A stretch of DNA of 64,000 nt from Brassica napus (GCF_020379485.1 NC_063452.1:41407148-41471147); one strand, 5' to 3'. Counted from the first letter of the stretch, positions 10,792-25,961 are shown. The notes: generated by a model from the sequence alone, not told the origin. Numbers and translations are program-made.

Positions 10792-10806
10792 TAGCTCCAT
10801 TTCCAG
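10792..10806 (+). other. Decayed primer-binding site of element D
   Basis: TAGCTCCATTTCCAG lies 3 bases after the left LTR end. It matches 10 of 15 positions of the Athila site TGGCGCCGTTGCCGG seen intact at 51097. Three of the five changes are G to A, as expected from decay of methylated CG or CHG sites. Confidence 0.5.
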
Positions 10807-10939
10807 AGAACTTGTAAATTAATTATTATAATTTCAAAATCCCTTCAGACTAAGCTATATTTTTTATGCTTTGTTTTTTTATTACTAATTCCTTTTCAAC
10901 CGTTTGTCTTTTTGCAAAGTACATTCACAAGAGTAGAAG

Positions 10940-11960
10940 ATCATGTCTCCAGATTTGGAGTCCATGTTGAACACTCTTTCTGAGGAACATGAGAGGCTTT
11001 TGGAGGGAAAATAAAGGATGATGTCTCAAAGCTGCACATTTTATGAAAGAGCTTATGAATTAACCACCTTAATGAAGTACCAACCATGTGGATACTTTGG
11101 TCAAGAAGACCATTGTGATATGGAGAGAGATACCAGTCTTTCCTATAATGAAAAAATTACTAGAAACATGTTGAAGTTGATATTTGAAAGACAAGAGAGG
11201 ATCCATGAGAAGATATAATCTATGACAAATGAAAAATTTTACAACAAAAAACTCACTTAAAGGACTAAAGAACAAGATGAAGAAACTATCCCACTTTGGA
11301 GAAATATCCCTTACATACCACATTCATGAAATGCGATTTTGAAGAAACTGTTCAATTCAAGGATGAATTTCAACAAGAAATTTGAAGAGTCTATACATGA
11401 GTTTGAATCATTCTTTGGAAGCACAGTAGATGATAATCTTATTATAAGATATGAAGAACACGTTGAATATGTGACATTCATGATTTATCAAACGAGGAGA
11501 AATAATGAAGAAGTAATCTTGGTTGAAAAAACCTTTGAAGATCTTTGTAGTGATAGTTTGGTTGATGAATGTATAAGGCAAGAGAGAACGCATTGGTTAT
11601 GAATTAGCTTTCAATCAAGGAAGAAATGCATATGAAACCAATTTCCAAGAAGAAAACAAAGGGTGAGGAATCTAAGGAGGTTCAAATGACTCACATTGAA
11701 GAAGCCTTCAAGGAGGATCAAGAAGAAGAATCTCCAATGGAAAATTTTGTGGCCAAGGATCTTGGAATCATTATTGATGACCCAAGAACATTACTCTTTG
11801 AGGAGATTAAAATGTAGAAGTTTAGAGGTTGGTTTTATGATGAGTATGATCCCAATTATCCGGGATTTGGCAAAGAAAACTTCAATCTTTGGATAAAGAT
11901 CAAGAGGTATCCACAAACTCAACCCTTCTCGCGTCCACTTCTCTAGTTCAGCTCATCTCT
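10940..11960 (+). pseudogene. Decayed internal coding region of element D (gag-like position)
   Basis: Several short rightward frames follow one another: 11018-11218, 11339-11602 and 11626-11817, then a shifted continuation through about 11890. They are interrupted by stops and frame changes. The composition is Lys/Glu-rich (for example EAFKEDQEEESPMENF), followed by a patch WFYDEYDPNYPGFGKENFNL. The position just after the primer site suggests a gag remnant. I do not see a zinc knuckle, protease or reverse transcriptase motif, so family membership rests on context only. Confidence 0.35.
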
Positions 11961-13522
11961 CTCAGTGGAACAAATCCGAGGCCAAAGGTCCTCTACCATT
12001 CAATTTAGCCAATAACTCCAAGTAAGTAACGCTCCAACCTTGTACATACTTAGATTTCATTTTATCTGTTTTGAACTCTTTGTCAAGTTTACTCTCACAC
12101 AAGGTATTGTGTAGTAAGTTCCGGAGAGAGAATACTTTCTCATATTATATTCTATTTTCAGTTTTTTTAATCTTGAGTCTCATGCACGTCATTGCGAATA
12201 CTTATTGCATAGAAAACTCCAAATTTTTTTTTTAATGAAATAAAAATTTTCAAAAAGAATCATGTAGAACATGTTCTCATTTTCATTGCAATATGAGAAT
12301 TAATGCACTTTCCTTGTTGAGTAACAACTTAAGTGTTTGATTGAATGTCCATCCTTGGAATTGTTATTGCATTTCGATAAACATGAAGTTAAGGAAAAAC
12401 CAAGTTGGATCTCATAGCTTGAAAAAGTTGAACTCATTTGTAGATGCATGTTTGCCTTATTGCTAACTTTAGGAAACTAAATTTAAATAAATATATAATT
12501 ACTATCTCTTGAAACTTGGATTCTCATTCTTGGTAACACTAAAACATTCAAGTTTTCTTATCCATTTCTAGACTTTTTTGCAAGCTTGAATGGCCATTTG
12601 CATACTAAATGGTACCCCACCTTGAACCTTAACCATTTTATTTTTCCCCATGTTGATTGATTGAGTGAGGTCTCTTGTTGATGATGCATACTTATGCAAA
12701 ATTTTGAATGATAGGAGAAAAACAAGAAGTAGTTTCCATATACCAATTAATTTGATTGGTTAGGATTGAAGATTTGATATGACTATTGGGACTGAGGTAA
12801 TGATTTGAGATGTGAGAAAAGAAGAAAATAAACGAGTGGAATAAGAGCAAACAAAGAGTAAAGAGAACTAAAATGGTTGAATGTTAAAAAAAAGAAGAAA
12901 AAACTCAGGAAGCATGAGAGAAAAAAAAGCGCTAAATACATAAAGAAACTGAGAGAAAATAAAAATAAATAGGATGAAAAGAAAAGAGAGCAATGTGATA
13001 AGAAAATGCTTCATAAGTAGTGAAATGGTGAAAAGAGTAATTTTGTGGGGTGAGTGAGGTGATTTGGGTTCGATATTCATTTTCTGGGAAACGAAACTAG
13101 AGAAGGGTAGAACATGGAAGTGAATACTTGTATGCATCAATTATTCTTCTTCTTCTTACTCTTACAATTAGCTTGTGTATCCTTTTTTTCTTGAGTTAAA
13201 CCCTTAAATAAATTGAATAACCTCCACTTTGAAAGTTGTTCTGGCCTCTTTGACACTTAGCCCATTGGTTTGTGATTCAAGTTGAGTTGCATTGAATTTT
13301 GCTAATACATTGAAAGTTTAGCTGTAAGGCAGTACATGAGTGAAGAGCATGGCTAACACTTTTAAAGTATAGATCACTGGTGCACTTTAAACTACTTGGA
13401 TGGACATTGAGTTGAAAGCTTTTGTTGGTACTCTACGATTTAAATTTACTTTTTCAAATTTCTTCTCTTGACTTTACTTGATTATTTACTTGAGGATAAG
13501 TAAATGATAAGTCTGGGAGAGT
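11961..13522 (+). other. Non-coding internal region of element D with polypurine tract
   Basis: No convincing coding sequence. A purine-rich stretch (12780-13110) precedes the sequence leading to the putative polypurine tract at about 13509-13521 (AAGTCTGGGAGAG), which sits just before the right LTR. Confidence 0.5.
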
Positions 13523-14985
13523 TGATATCTCATGATTTTCATGGTTTTTAGCATCTTATATTAATTCATTTATGTCATTTTAGGTTGCTCTTAGGTGTAT
13601 ATGTTATATTTGTGTTTTTATTTGCATATAACATGTGTTGGAGAAGTTATTTGTGGATTTGGAGGTGATTGGAAGATTTTAGAGTCAAAAAAGTGAGGAA
13701 TGAAAGTAGAAAGAATTCTGGCTAAAAGCCAAATCAGCCATAGGCAATACTATAGTGAAGCCATTGCAGCTCTGAGAGCCCAAAAAGCAAGACATGTCAA
13801 ACACTCACAGCGGCCATCCGCAGCAGCATGTGCAATCCGCTAGAACAAAATGGAGATTTCCAGTTTGGGATCACGATGAAGTAGCCGTTGCAAAGAAAAC
13901 GACAATTTAATCTGTGCCAACACTTACAACAGTCTACGGCAGCAGTCTGCGACCTTGTCTCCTAACCGATGTAGGCACACATGAGTTTGATAAAGCGGCT
14001 GTTTCATTTCAAAAATTCAAGATTCCTACTTTGACCAGTTTTTATCGAGTTTTGTTTTGGGCCAACCCAAATTTGTTGAGTTGACCTGGTTCGAGTTTTA
14101 GCCTAAAAATAGGCATTTTAATGATACAAAAACCCTAAGCATCAATTTATTTTAGTTTCTTTGATTTATCTCACATTTAAACTTGACTTCTTGTGAATCT
14201 TGCTTGTGTTTAAGGATTTATTTTTGGAATAAACTTATAATCACTTGATTATCCATCTGTCTATTAAGGGTTTAGGTAGTCTTAAGGAGATTCGTGAGTG
14301 AATTTTTTTAGAGTTTTTGGGTTTGGTGGATTAGGGTGATTAGTGCTTGATATTTTATTTTATGTACTTAATCTATGTGATATTTACTGGATTGGTGTGT
14401 TTAATATTCGATTAAGTTTTGGAAATCATGATATATATCATAAACTGTTTCATGTCCGGAAAGTGTTCGATGAAATGCTTGAAAGAATCAATCAATATGT
14501 TTTACTAGCCTAGCTAACGGAAGTTGATGCTAGGGTTGTTTAGTGACTATAAGACTTGAAATTCATGCATGCTTGAATATAATTAACCAATGTGAATTGA
14601 TGTTAAAAGATTGATTAGCATAAGAGTTATTGTCACATGAGTGAATTAGTTTATATTAGTGGTCCTAAGCCTAAAGATTATAAATTGTTGATTGTTTAAG
14701 CATTATAGGTTAGTATCTTATCATCTTAATCAATAACCTTGATGCAAGAGCTTGTATTTCTTCTATTTTCGTCGGTTTTATTTTTGGTTGACTTTTGTTT
14801 ATTTTGGTTAACTTTTCTATGCAAAAACCTTCTTCTATTTCATTAAATTAAGGAAGTTTGTGTATTCTTAGCTAGTGTCAATATGTTTATGTGAATTCGA
14901 TCCTAAAATATTACAATAGCATGCCATGAAATTGTAGTATTGTTTACACATTAGGTTAATTAGTGCGTGTGTAAATGCTTGATCA
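13523..14985 (+). mobile_element. Right (3') LTR of element D, about 1.46 kb
   Basis: It begins TGATATCTCATGATTTT directly after the polypurine-like tract and ends TTGATCA at 14985. Its last 470 bases are repeated at 10335-10788. The GC-richer middle (13740-14030) holds CAGCGGCCATCCGCAGCAG-like direct repeats. Confidence 0.65.
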
Positions 14986-15657
14986 TCCATCAATCGACAA
15001 AGCAATCTCCACCTCGTTACTACCGCAAGAATCAATCGATCCCGAACTTAATTCATCTATCTTCTATTGTATGACCAACTGGAGACCATTCACAAGTGAG
15101 CAACACAATTGAAAGAATAAAACAAAAAATGAGACCTCAAAAAAAAGACAAAAAGGTTATCTTATTTAAGGAGGCAAAGTGAAATCTTTAACATTGCTTA
15201 AATAAAGGGAATGATGGTTGTCACGGTCACAAACATACCCACTGCAAAGTATATGCAGCCGAACTTATTTTTAACAGAATCAACAAATTCCCCAATACAT
15301 TACACTTGGTAAATTGGGAGTCGTTATTGTTGGATATGATCTTAGCACAAGGCCTAATAGAATGCTAGCAATATAATGAAATCGGCCCCATTAGATGATA
15401 AAATCGTACTTCCTCTAAAAGGCATAATTATTATTAATTGAAAAAAACAGTTAGAATTGTACAAAACACCATTTCATATTGATGGGCATCCACTCTTAGA
15501 AATCGTCAATATTTTTCACCTCAAAAAGTTGTTTTTTGACAACTTCATAATTTATTAAAGAGACTTTGTTTAAACAGCCTTGTTTATAAAATCTCTTTAA
15601 TTCTTTTAATTACCAAAGTTAATTTTGTACGTAATTATTAATATGAAGATCTGCGAA
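14986..15657. other. Spacer, nothing recognised
   Basis: Unique-looking AT-rich sequence between element D and the CACTA terminus; no open frame or repeat end was identified. Confidence 0.5.
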
Positions 15658-16205
15658 CACTACAAGAAAACATCGACATACTGAGGGAAAAAATCGCCGG
15701 TACGTCGTCGGAATAACGTTATTCCGACGACATACCGACGAAACAAGTCCTCGGAAATAACTCCTCGGAAATTCATTTTTCCTCAGAAATCCGTCGGAAT
15801 TTTCCGACGGAATTCCGAGGAAACAAATTTCCGAGGAAACTCCGAGGACCACCAGTTCGTCGGAAAGCTCCTCGGAATATACCGAGGGAGAACTTCCTCG
15901 GAATTTACCTCGGAAGTTCCGACGAAATGTTCCTCAGAATTTTCATCGGGAATTTCCGAGGAAATGAACCCTCGGAAAATTCCGAGGAACAAGTCCCTCG
16001 GTATATTCCGAGGAATGAGTCCCTCGGTATATTCCGAGGAACATGTCCCTCGGTATATTCTGAGGGTTCATTTCCTCGGAATTTGAACCCTCGGAATATA
16101 CCGAGGAACAACTCCCTCGGTATATACCGAGGAATGAGTCCCTCGGTATATTCCGATGAACATGTCCCTCGGTATATTCCGAGGGCTCATTTCCTCGGAA
16201 TTTAA
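15658..16205. repeat. CACTA subterminal repeat array
   Basis: About 20 copies of a short motif in both orientations: TTCCTCGGAATT, TCCCTCGGTATATTCCGAGG and variants such as TTCCGACGGAATTCC. Many are local palindromes (CCTCGGTATATACCGAGG). In En/Spm elements such subterminal repeats bind TNPA. Related motifs recur at 18750-18890, 19225-19318 and 19650-19748. Confidence 0.85.
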
Positions 16206-16352
16206 AAAAAAATAATTTTTTTTAAAAAATTAAAATTTTTGAAATTTAAATTCGAAAATATAAAATTAAAATTAAAATTGAAATCATATTAGTTAATATT
16301 CAAAGTTGTACAAATAAAAATAAAACATTCCGAGTTTTTGAAAAAAAAAAAA

Positions 16353-18636
<2,284 letters not shown>

Positions 18637-18890
18637 GATTTGTATAAGAGAAGGGGGAGATCGCTGGAGAGGAGGGAGAGGAGCCGCGCAGAGGAAGAAG
18701 AGAGAAATGGGGAAGAAGAAGCGGCTCGTGGTTATATGCCTGGTTTCCGTCGGAATTTCCTCGGAATTCCGATTTCAATTTTCGCAAAATATTTGCCTGG
18801 TTAAATGAAAATATTCCGAGGAAATTCCGACGGATACTTAAATATCCGTCGGAATTCCGTCGGAATATTCCGAGGAAATACCGAGGAACT

Positions 18891-19919
18891 AGTGTTTGGG
18901 GTTTCAAAACATCGATTTTTTTGCCGTATTTTACTTCTTATACAATTGTAATGCATACCATTGAGGATTCTTTGTATAGATGATCATAAACCATGAAATA
19001 ACAAAATTTCAAAACGAATTGTAAGTATTCCCTTTACCGTTCATCAAAGTGTATAAGTGTTTCTCTTATGTTGTGGGGATTTCGTTCATACAATCGGAAA
19101 AGTGTTAGTTATAGGTAAGGAACAAATTTTTGACTTCATAATCAGTCTAAGACACTTAATAAGGGTTATATAAGTGTTATTCAAACCACAAAACATTATT
19201 TTCGGTTTAAAAACCCTACTTCCTCGGAATTTCCTCAGAATATTCCGAGGGAATTCCGAGGAAACCCTTATCTTCCTCGGAATTCCGTCGGAATATTCCG
19301 AGGAAATACCGAGGAACTAGTGTTTGGGGTTTCAAAACATCGATTTTTTTTTGCCGTATTTCATTTCTTATACAATTGTAATGCATACCATTGAGGATTC
19401 TTTGTATAGATGATCATAAACCATGAAATAACAAAATTTCAAAACGAATTGTAAGTATTCCCTTTACCGTTCATCAAAGTGTATAAGTGTTTCTCTTATG
19501 TTGTGGGGATTTCGTTCATACAATCGGAAAAGTGTTTGTTATAGGTAAGGAACAAATTTTTGACTTCATAATCAGTCTAAGACACTTAATAAGGGTTATA
19601 TAAGTGTTATTCAAACCGCAAAACGTTATTTTCGGTTTAAAAACCCTACTTCCTCGGAATTTCCTCAGAATATTCCGAGAGAATTCCGAGGAAACCCTTA
19701 TCTTCCTCGGAATTCCTTCGGAATATTCCGAGGAAATACCGAGGAACTAGTGTTTGGGGTTTCAAAACATCGATTTTTTTTTGCCGTATTTCATTTCTTA
19801 TACAATTGTAATGCATACCATTGAGGATTCTTTGTATAGATGATCATAAACCATGAAATAACAAAATTTCAAAACGAATTGTAAGTATTCCCTTTACCGT
19901 TCATTAAAGTGTATAAGTA
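18891..19919 (+). repeat. 428-430 bp tandem repeat, 2.4 copies
   Basis: Units start at AGTGTTTGGGGTTTCAAAAC at 18891, 19319 and 19749. The first two are complete (428 and 430 bp) and differ by only a few bases. The third stops at about 19919. Each unit carries the same TTCCTCGGAATT/CCGAGGAAATACCGAGGAAC motifs as the CACTA subterminal region, so the array was built from CACTA end sequence. Confidence 0.9.
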
Positions 19920-19920
19920 T

Positions 19921-20864
19921 TCCACACTCTTTTTTTTTTTTGCCAAACTGTTAAATGTCATTAAAATAATAATGAAGATCTGGTTACAAGTGATTGAAAC
20001 CAAGAACTGCTTTTCAACCGATCAGGTTTAAGAGGCTGCAAAAAGATTTAACCCCAAATAATCTAAAGAATTAACACCAAGCAACACAACAATGGCTAGA
20101 TTTAAGTTAATATTACATTAGAGCACAAAGACAACTATATTGAGCTCCCATACCCAAGCACTTCTTGTTCTACTGGTTTGAAACAGAGAGCAAAGAATAA
20201 CCTGAAGTCAAATTCGATCAAACCTCACCTAAGTGGCTCCTAGCAGTCATCGACGGAAGCGTCTGGCTCACGCCCCGGAGCTCCGCTGGAAGAGGACATC
20301 GACAAAGCAAAGACCAAGTTAACACTGAAGAAGGCGAGAATGTAAACCAGTAACCACACTACTTAAGATGAAGAGCACGGTCAAGCGCAGACAGTCGTTC
20401 CAGCTCCTCATCCTGCTATGCGACATAGAAGATGCGGCGGAGACAACAAGATTACATATCAGCTATCTGCCAGTAGCTTTGAAAAAGGAAATGAAGCACA
20501 GAAGGAGTACGGCACTCCTTGAAGCAGGTGACATGATGGCAAAAGAAAGATTTGCCTTTTCTGCAAGAGACGTCGACACCGAGGTTTGTCCTTAAGACCC
20601 TAGTAGTAGACGATGAGATCAGGGAGGAAAAGCCAAACATTCGCTGAGGTATACCATGGAAGCCGTCATTTGAGCTAAAGAGACAGAGGTCCTCGTTGGT
20701 GCGCCTCACAACCACCCTTCACTCAGAAAGAGGAGGAGCTCTATGCAAACCCTGGAACCTACCGCTAGAGCAGAACGCGTCGAAGCTTCTAGTGGATCTT
20801 AGATCTCAGATCTAACCCAGATATGAGCGCAATTGGCGGCTAAAATCAGATCAAGGGCTCCCAG
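19921..20864 (-). mobile_element. 3' part of a retroposon (LINE-like, non-coding), minus strand
   Basis: The left edge is a run of 12 T, read on the minus strand as a poly(A) tail after AACAGTTTGGC. There is no long frame. Element A interrupts the sequence at 20864/37462 with a CCCAG duplication, and the retroposon continues at 37467-37735. Joined length is about 1.2 kb. Poly(A) and 3' integrity suggest LINE-machinery retroposition, but no LINE protein is encoded, so it could also be a retrocopied non-coding transcript. Confidence 0.5.
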
Positions 20865-23524
20865 TGTGACACTCCCAATCGTATATGACCGGAAATGACA
20901 CGATTGATGTTCCTCGATGGTCGATCCGAGGTTCTCATAATACTTCCGATCACCTTAGACCAACAACCAAAGAACACCAACGCTCCTATTGAATACCACT
21001 CTAGGCTTTTCAACCCGAAAAGCAATATCCGATAGTTAGTTCTTCCGGACAAGGGCTAATATCATAAACATGTACTTTAAAAACATTCTTCATATATCAT
21101 TTAAAAGCATCTTACAAAATTTGTTATAAATTAACCTTGAGGTTTTCGGTCTACAAATCTTATACATAAGATATATCAAAATGACTTTGCAAGGATAATA
21201 AAACTACTTCTGGCTAATGATGTTCCTTCCCATCCTAGAGTAAGGTCTCCCGTCTACTGGTTACCTGCATCACAAATGAGTCATGAGTAACTAGTTTACT
21301 CAGTGAGCCTAGTCCTCCACCTCAACATATATTAATAATATCACAAGTAATCAACTCCATTTGTATGCAGTGGAAATATATTGCATAACTAATAAGAATG
21401 CATATATAAGGCCTATCATTTCCTCGATGTGAATCTTATCATAAACATCATCTCCACGACACCCACCATTCACTTATAATATTTATATATAGACTAAACC
21501 CGGAAAACAACCAAGGCTAACCGAGCCTAGAGGAGAAATAAATATAAACATCATCTTCATTAGATATTCCAAGATCGAACATCTAACGCTGCATGCAGTT
21601 ACACGGCCTCCAAGGTGCGACCCCATCATCGTGTCTTCGTGTTCTTGTTCCGTATCGCAGGAACAATTCACGGTAATGTGGAAACTTTCGGGAGAGTGAG
21701 TGTACAATAAGACTTCACATGATTTGTACTCATATATTTAATACTATACATATGTAGTAGTACTTGAGAACAAGTGCAAAAGTTTTGAATAAACCTCTAT
21801 GATCATTCATAAATATTTATTAAGTGTTTACACTAAGTAAACACCTCACCAATTCAATATTGATCAAGAGACAAAGCCTATCAATCATCTACAATTTCAA
21901 TCACGCAATACTAATTCATAACTCTTTAATGATCTATCTAGACTCACCTTTGATTCCATGACATTGGCTAATGAATACTAGACTCCAGTTCAAGCTAAAC
22001 GTTTATCACTTTCTAACTCCCAAAACAGAATGAGGTCTAGGCATGATCCGTCTGGCCCGACCACTCTCCTCGAGTATCTAAATTCAAAAAAAAAATGCTT
22101 GGAACATATGGTTCATCAGTCTGATTAATCCCCACAGTTCAAGATTCATGACAGATACTAAGGCAGGTTCAAACAGAAATTCAGCTCTTCTAAGTTCTTA
22201 TCAGATAGGTTAATTCAGCTCAGAGCAATTCAGATTAAATATGCTTAGCTAGGCTCTTTAAGAGCAGTCCAACCACAAGTTAAGAAAAGACTAAACCTGA
22301 CATTGGTTTAGGCTAATTGGTCTGGACAGGACGATCAACAACTCATACAGCTTGTTCAAATCAAAACTGTTCTGAATCAAGTGGCTAAGTTTACCGGTTT
22401 TACTCAAAGCTAGATGAATTCGGTTTCACTCTTCCTTGATGATGCTCACGCCTTAATCTTAAGACCAGATCAATTCATATTCGGTTCATGATCAGAACAT
22501 GGTTTAGATTTTATTCCATACATGAAGCTTTACCGATTAAAACAACAACTTTCTGAACTCAGCTCGACACCACTTGAAGTTGAAGCCACGCCAACCCTAC
22601 TCGGTACCACAAAAATACATGTTTGGGATTCATTCAGAACACAGTTCAAACCGAGACCAATCCAACAGACTACTCACAGAAAACTGATCAACACAACATC
22701 TTACCGATTAAAATCAAAGGCTGAAGAACATGGGTTATTCTCAACTTCTGGACACCAAATCTTCATCTCTTAACCGCACCAATACTCACTGATTAAAGTC
22801 ACAGGATGATGAGAAAGGGTCGTCTTTGCTCAATTCTCTTCTCTGATTTTTTTTTCTGAATTTCTCAACTAATTTTTCTCACAGATTTTTCTCTCTTCGT
22901 TCTCTCTGTCTCTCTGAATTTTTCTCTGGTCTTTCTTGAAGTAACAGGACGTACAGAGGAGAGAAGAAGATGTTTTATACCATATGGGGTTGCTTCAGCT
23001 CAGGGTTTTCTCTTTACACAAAGTTGTAGTTTGGAGAAAACACGTGGCAACCAGCTTCAGCACAAGCAGCTCACCTTTCCATTAGATGAAGAAAGCTGCA
23101 AGCAGCTGAAGCAAACAGCTTGTGACCAAAATGTGACTTCTAAAGAGCAAGCAGGTAAGCAAGAAGGTGCATAGCACATGACTGATCCAGCAAGCAAGCA
23201 CACAAGCTGGTACAACTCATGAGACTGATTTAAATTAACAAGCAGCTGAAACTATTCCCAGCCAGTTCTCGACCAAACATTTTCCCGTCCATCGAATCTC
23301 ATCTTGCTTTTATATAAACTCTTCCAGCCTTAATAAAACTCGACCATAATAATTAAAACTCGACCAGAACTATCAAGGGTAGGTGTATCGGCCACAAGAC
23401 AGTCCCATCGAGACATTAATCACCGGGTCGATTTTTTTTTTTTAATTCTGTTCGAACCAACTCCAAATTGGTCGAGTGAAATTTTTCTCGACCCAAATTC
23501 TATCTGCTCGTGAGAGTTATTACA
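20865..23524 (-). mobile_element. 3' LTR of element A (full length, 2660 bp)
   Basis: On the plus strand it runs from TGTGACACTCCCAATCG to GTGAGAGTTATTACA. It matches 28723-28799 plus 36099-37461 in the same order. At 22299-23466 it holds a 1.17 kb stretch absent from the other LTR. A TATA-like or transcript start site was not assigned. Confidence 0.88.
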
Positions 23525-23537
23525 TTATTCCCCCCTC
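23525..23537 (-). other. Polypurine tract of element A
   Basis: On the minus strand GAGGGGGGAATAA lies immediately before the 3' LTR start TGTAATAAC, the standard plus-strand priming position. Confidence 0.85.
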
Positions 23538-24632
23538 AAAAGAATTCGTCCCCGAATTCTGAAAACATAGATGTACACACTGTACTGAACACTGTCTCTG
23601 AAAGGAGTTCTGGATATTAGCTATGTACTTATCTTCATGTGCCCATATCAAAACAACTCATGGTCGATTCCTTGATTCCCCCAACCGATCCTTTCTTTTC
23701 TGAGCAGCCACTTTCAAGATAACCAAATTCTTTACTCTGCACAACTCTTGTCAACTGCGGTCTGTGTACTTTTTCTAACAATCTTGTCTCTGTAGACTAT
23801 CACATCTCAACATTTTCTATCTGGCTTTCTCCCATAACAGCAACATGAAATTTGGAACGTTAAGTGATGTGCCATACGTGAAAGTAACATCTCCAGTCTG
23901 GTCAATGTTAACTTGATTAACCGTGCAACAATCAAACAAGAACATGCACGATCAATCAAACCAACATGATTCGGACCAGGGGTGCTACTCTCAAATACAC
24001 ACACTCACCCATTCCAAGAATGATTTCACTTACAGTATTCTTTACACTTCTGATCTATCTGAGACCCTCTTCATAATCTTCTGAATAAGTTAACCTTTCT
24101 GATGTTTCCCATGATCAAGTCTTGTTCCATTGCTTTCTGATTTCTTTCTTCTCTCCAGCCACTGAGGATTCAACAGGTCCGTCTATACCAAGCTTGATTC
24201 ACCAACTGTCTAATCTTGTACGACGACTTCATACTTTATGTATTGATACATCCTCTGATATTTTAACAACCTTGGCATTCCCATATGCCTTACGGTCATA
24301 CATATTCCTTAACTCATCAATCTTCTTCGGCGTTCACTTAACATCTCTTCTCTACTCATCTAGTTTAATCTTCTGGTAGAACTTGAGTTCCTTCTCCCAC
24401 GTCTTTTCTAACTAACCTTGTGTACATAACACTCCTTATATAATCCACTGAAATTATCTTCATTCCGCTCCTCCTAAGTTTTCCTTAAGTTCCCATTTCT
24501 CAACTGAGTTCCTTAGACACAAACGAGTAAGCTATCTTGATTTACTACTTGCGATCTTCAAGACTCTCAGCTCTCTCCTTATAAGGCAGCCGAATAAATC
24601 AATCCGAGTTTCGCTTCATGATTCTTGAGATC
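23538..24632 (-). other. Decayed 3' internal region of element A
   Basis: No intact frame is visible. The sequence lies between the expected end of pol and the polypurine tract and shows only short frames with stops. Confidence 0.5.
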
Positions 24633-25722
24633 TGTTGGGGTTAAAAATGGACACGACGAAGTTAACATCTAAATATCCGTAAAAATCGGCATGAACGCTT
24701 TTACGAAAAGTAATCTTCGTAAAGAAATCTTCGCGAAGAACTTTGCGGTGAAATCTTGCACTAGTCTCGGTTGATTCATCGAAACTAAACACCCATAACC
24801 CAAGAACACGTTCATAGAACGTCGGAAATGGATCCAAACAAAGTCGCCACGTAACGACCAGTCCGGGAACAAGCCGGTCGCTACATAGCGACCGACCAAG
24901 CCACTCAGTCGGTCGCTACGTAGCGACCGAACTGTCTCGAACGTTGATCAACGGGTACTACCCAAATCCGTGCATTCTCGTCTGTTCCTTAATGCTAGCT
25001 CCTATGTACCGCAGCCATATCATTTCTCACTCCCATCGATCGGAGTTATCACTTAAACTTTACGATAAAAATCGCGGAAAGATTATTTTTATCGAAAGAC
25101 GGCCCAAATAGGTCTAAAACGTGATTAGAAACCCACTTACGATTTTTTTGAGGAAAAGCCCATAGATACTATGGCGGTTTATACTCAGTCCACAAGAAAA
25201 GATAAATGTCAAATTTCCACAGATAAATGTCGAGTTTCCGCGGATAATCATGAAGATCGAGAAAAATGGAATATTTCCATTTTCGAGTTATGACGGCTTA
25301 AGGGTAGAAGAGTACAGCTCAAACCGACCTTGGAGGGAGTATATAAGGAGTCCTAGGCGAGAGGCATAAAGGGAGAACTTTTCCAGAGCAAACTTAGCAC
25401 TTAGAGCATTTAGGCAACTTTCCGTTTTTGTTATTTCGAGCTGCGACTCAACTAGGTTTTGCAGTCTTAGGTTTTTAGAACTAGGAATCTCGCCGACCGC
25501 TCTCATAGCCGAGGCTTCTACCTTGTTGTAACGCTCATACGCGAATTCGGAATAAGACTCCTTTTGCTCTTTTTTTATGATTTCTTATTTTTCTCGTCTT
25601 TATTTCGTGTTCTGATTGCTTGGCGTGTGATATAGCAGATATCCGGGACCTCTGGGAAATTAGAGTTTTCCTAACTTTCCTAATTTAAACGGAAATCGAC
25701 AGTGCGAATTTCGGTTCCCACA
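24633..25722 (+). mobile_element. Solo LTR (C) nested in element A
   Basis: It is 1090 bp, TGTTGGGG to GGTTCCCACA, flanked by AGATC at 24628-24632 and 25723-25727. It matches the LTRs of element B (shared: ACGACGAAGTTAAC, CCGTAAAAATCGGCATGAACG, AGATATCCGGGACCTCTGGG) and carries the TACGTA palindrome at about 24907-24930. The perfect 5 bp duplication with one LTR and no internal region indicates LTR-LTR recombination after insertion. Shared features with B set its orientation as plus. Confidence 0.92.
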
Positions 25723-25757
25723 AGATCCTTCTCTATATCGAAAACAAATTCCCCCCT

Positions 25758-25961
25758 TCATAAAGCATAAGCAATGACATTTGCCTTTCTTAGGGCTTCT
25801 TTGATCAGTGAAACTTGCATTCTTTCTTCATACCAGAATGATGGAAAATTATGAAGTGCAAACATAACTGAAACCAACTCCAACTCATGCATAGCTAAGA
25901 TGTACGCAAACATAGAGACTTCCTCTAAATGATTGCCTTCTTCTTTACTCCTTTTCCTCAT
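25758..25961 (-). pseudogene. Remnant of gypsy pol (RNase H region) of element A
   Basis: The minus-strand peptide contains AMHELELVSVMFALHNF, recalling the 'THDLELAAVVFALK' stretch of gypsy RNase H, and ends KANVIAYAL, recalling 'KANVVADALSR'. Similarity is by eye. The frame is only 67 codons and shows no other catalytic block. It lies in the correct part of the element, between the primer site (right) and polypurine tract (left). Confidence 0.55.

Larger units (their letters stand above)
10335..14985 (+). mobile_element. Old, decayed Athila-like LTR retrotransposon (D)
   Basis: The left LTR remnant (about 10335-10788) and the end of the right LTR (about 14515-14985) share GTTGATG(G/C)TAGGGTTGTTTAGTGACTA, AATTCATGCATGCTTGA, CATCTTAATCAATAACCTTGA and ATTGTTTACACATT, and both finish in TTGATCA. 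A degraded primer-binding site follows the left LTR. A polypurine-like AAGTCTGGGAGAG lies just before the right LTR, which starts TGATATCTC at 13523. This arrangement fits Athila-type Ty3/gypsy. The left LTR lacks roughly its first kilobase. No target duplication was found. Confidence 0.7.

Noticed and set aside
15619..16205. Several 68-92 codon frames on both strands
   Set aside because: They are translations of the CACTA subterminal repeats (SLGIFRGTCPSVYS-type repeats), not proteins.
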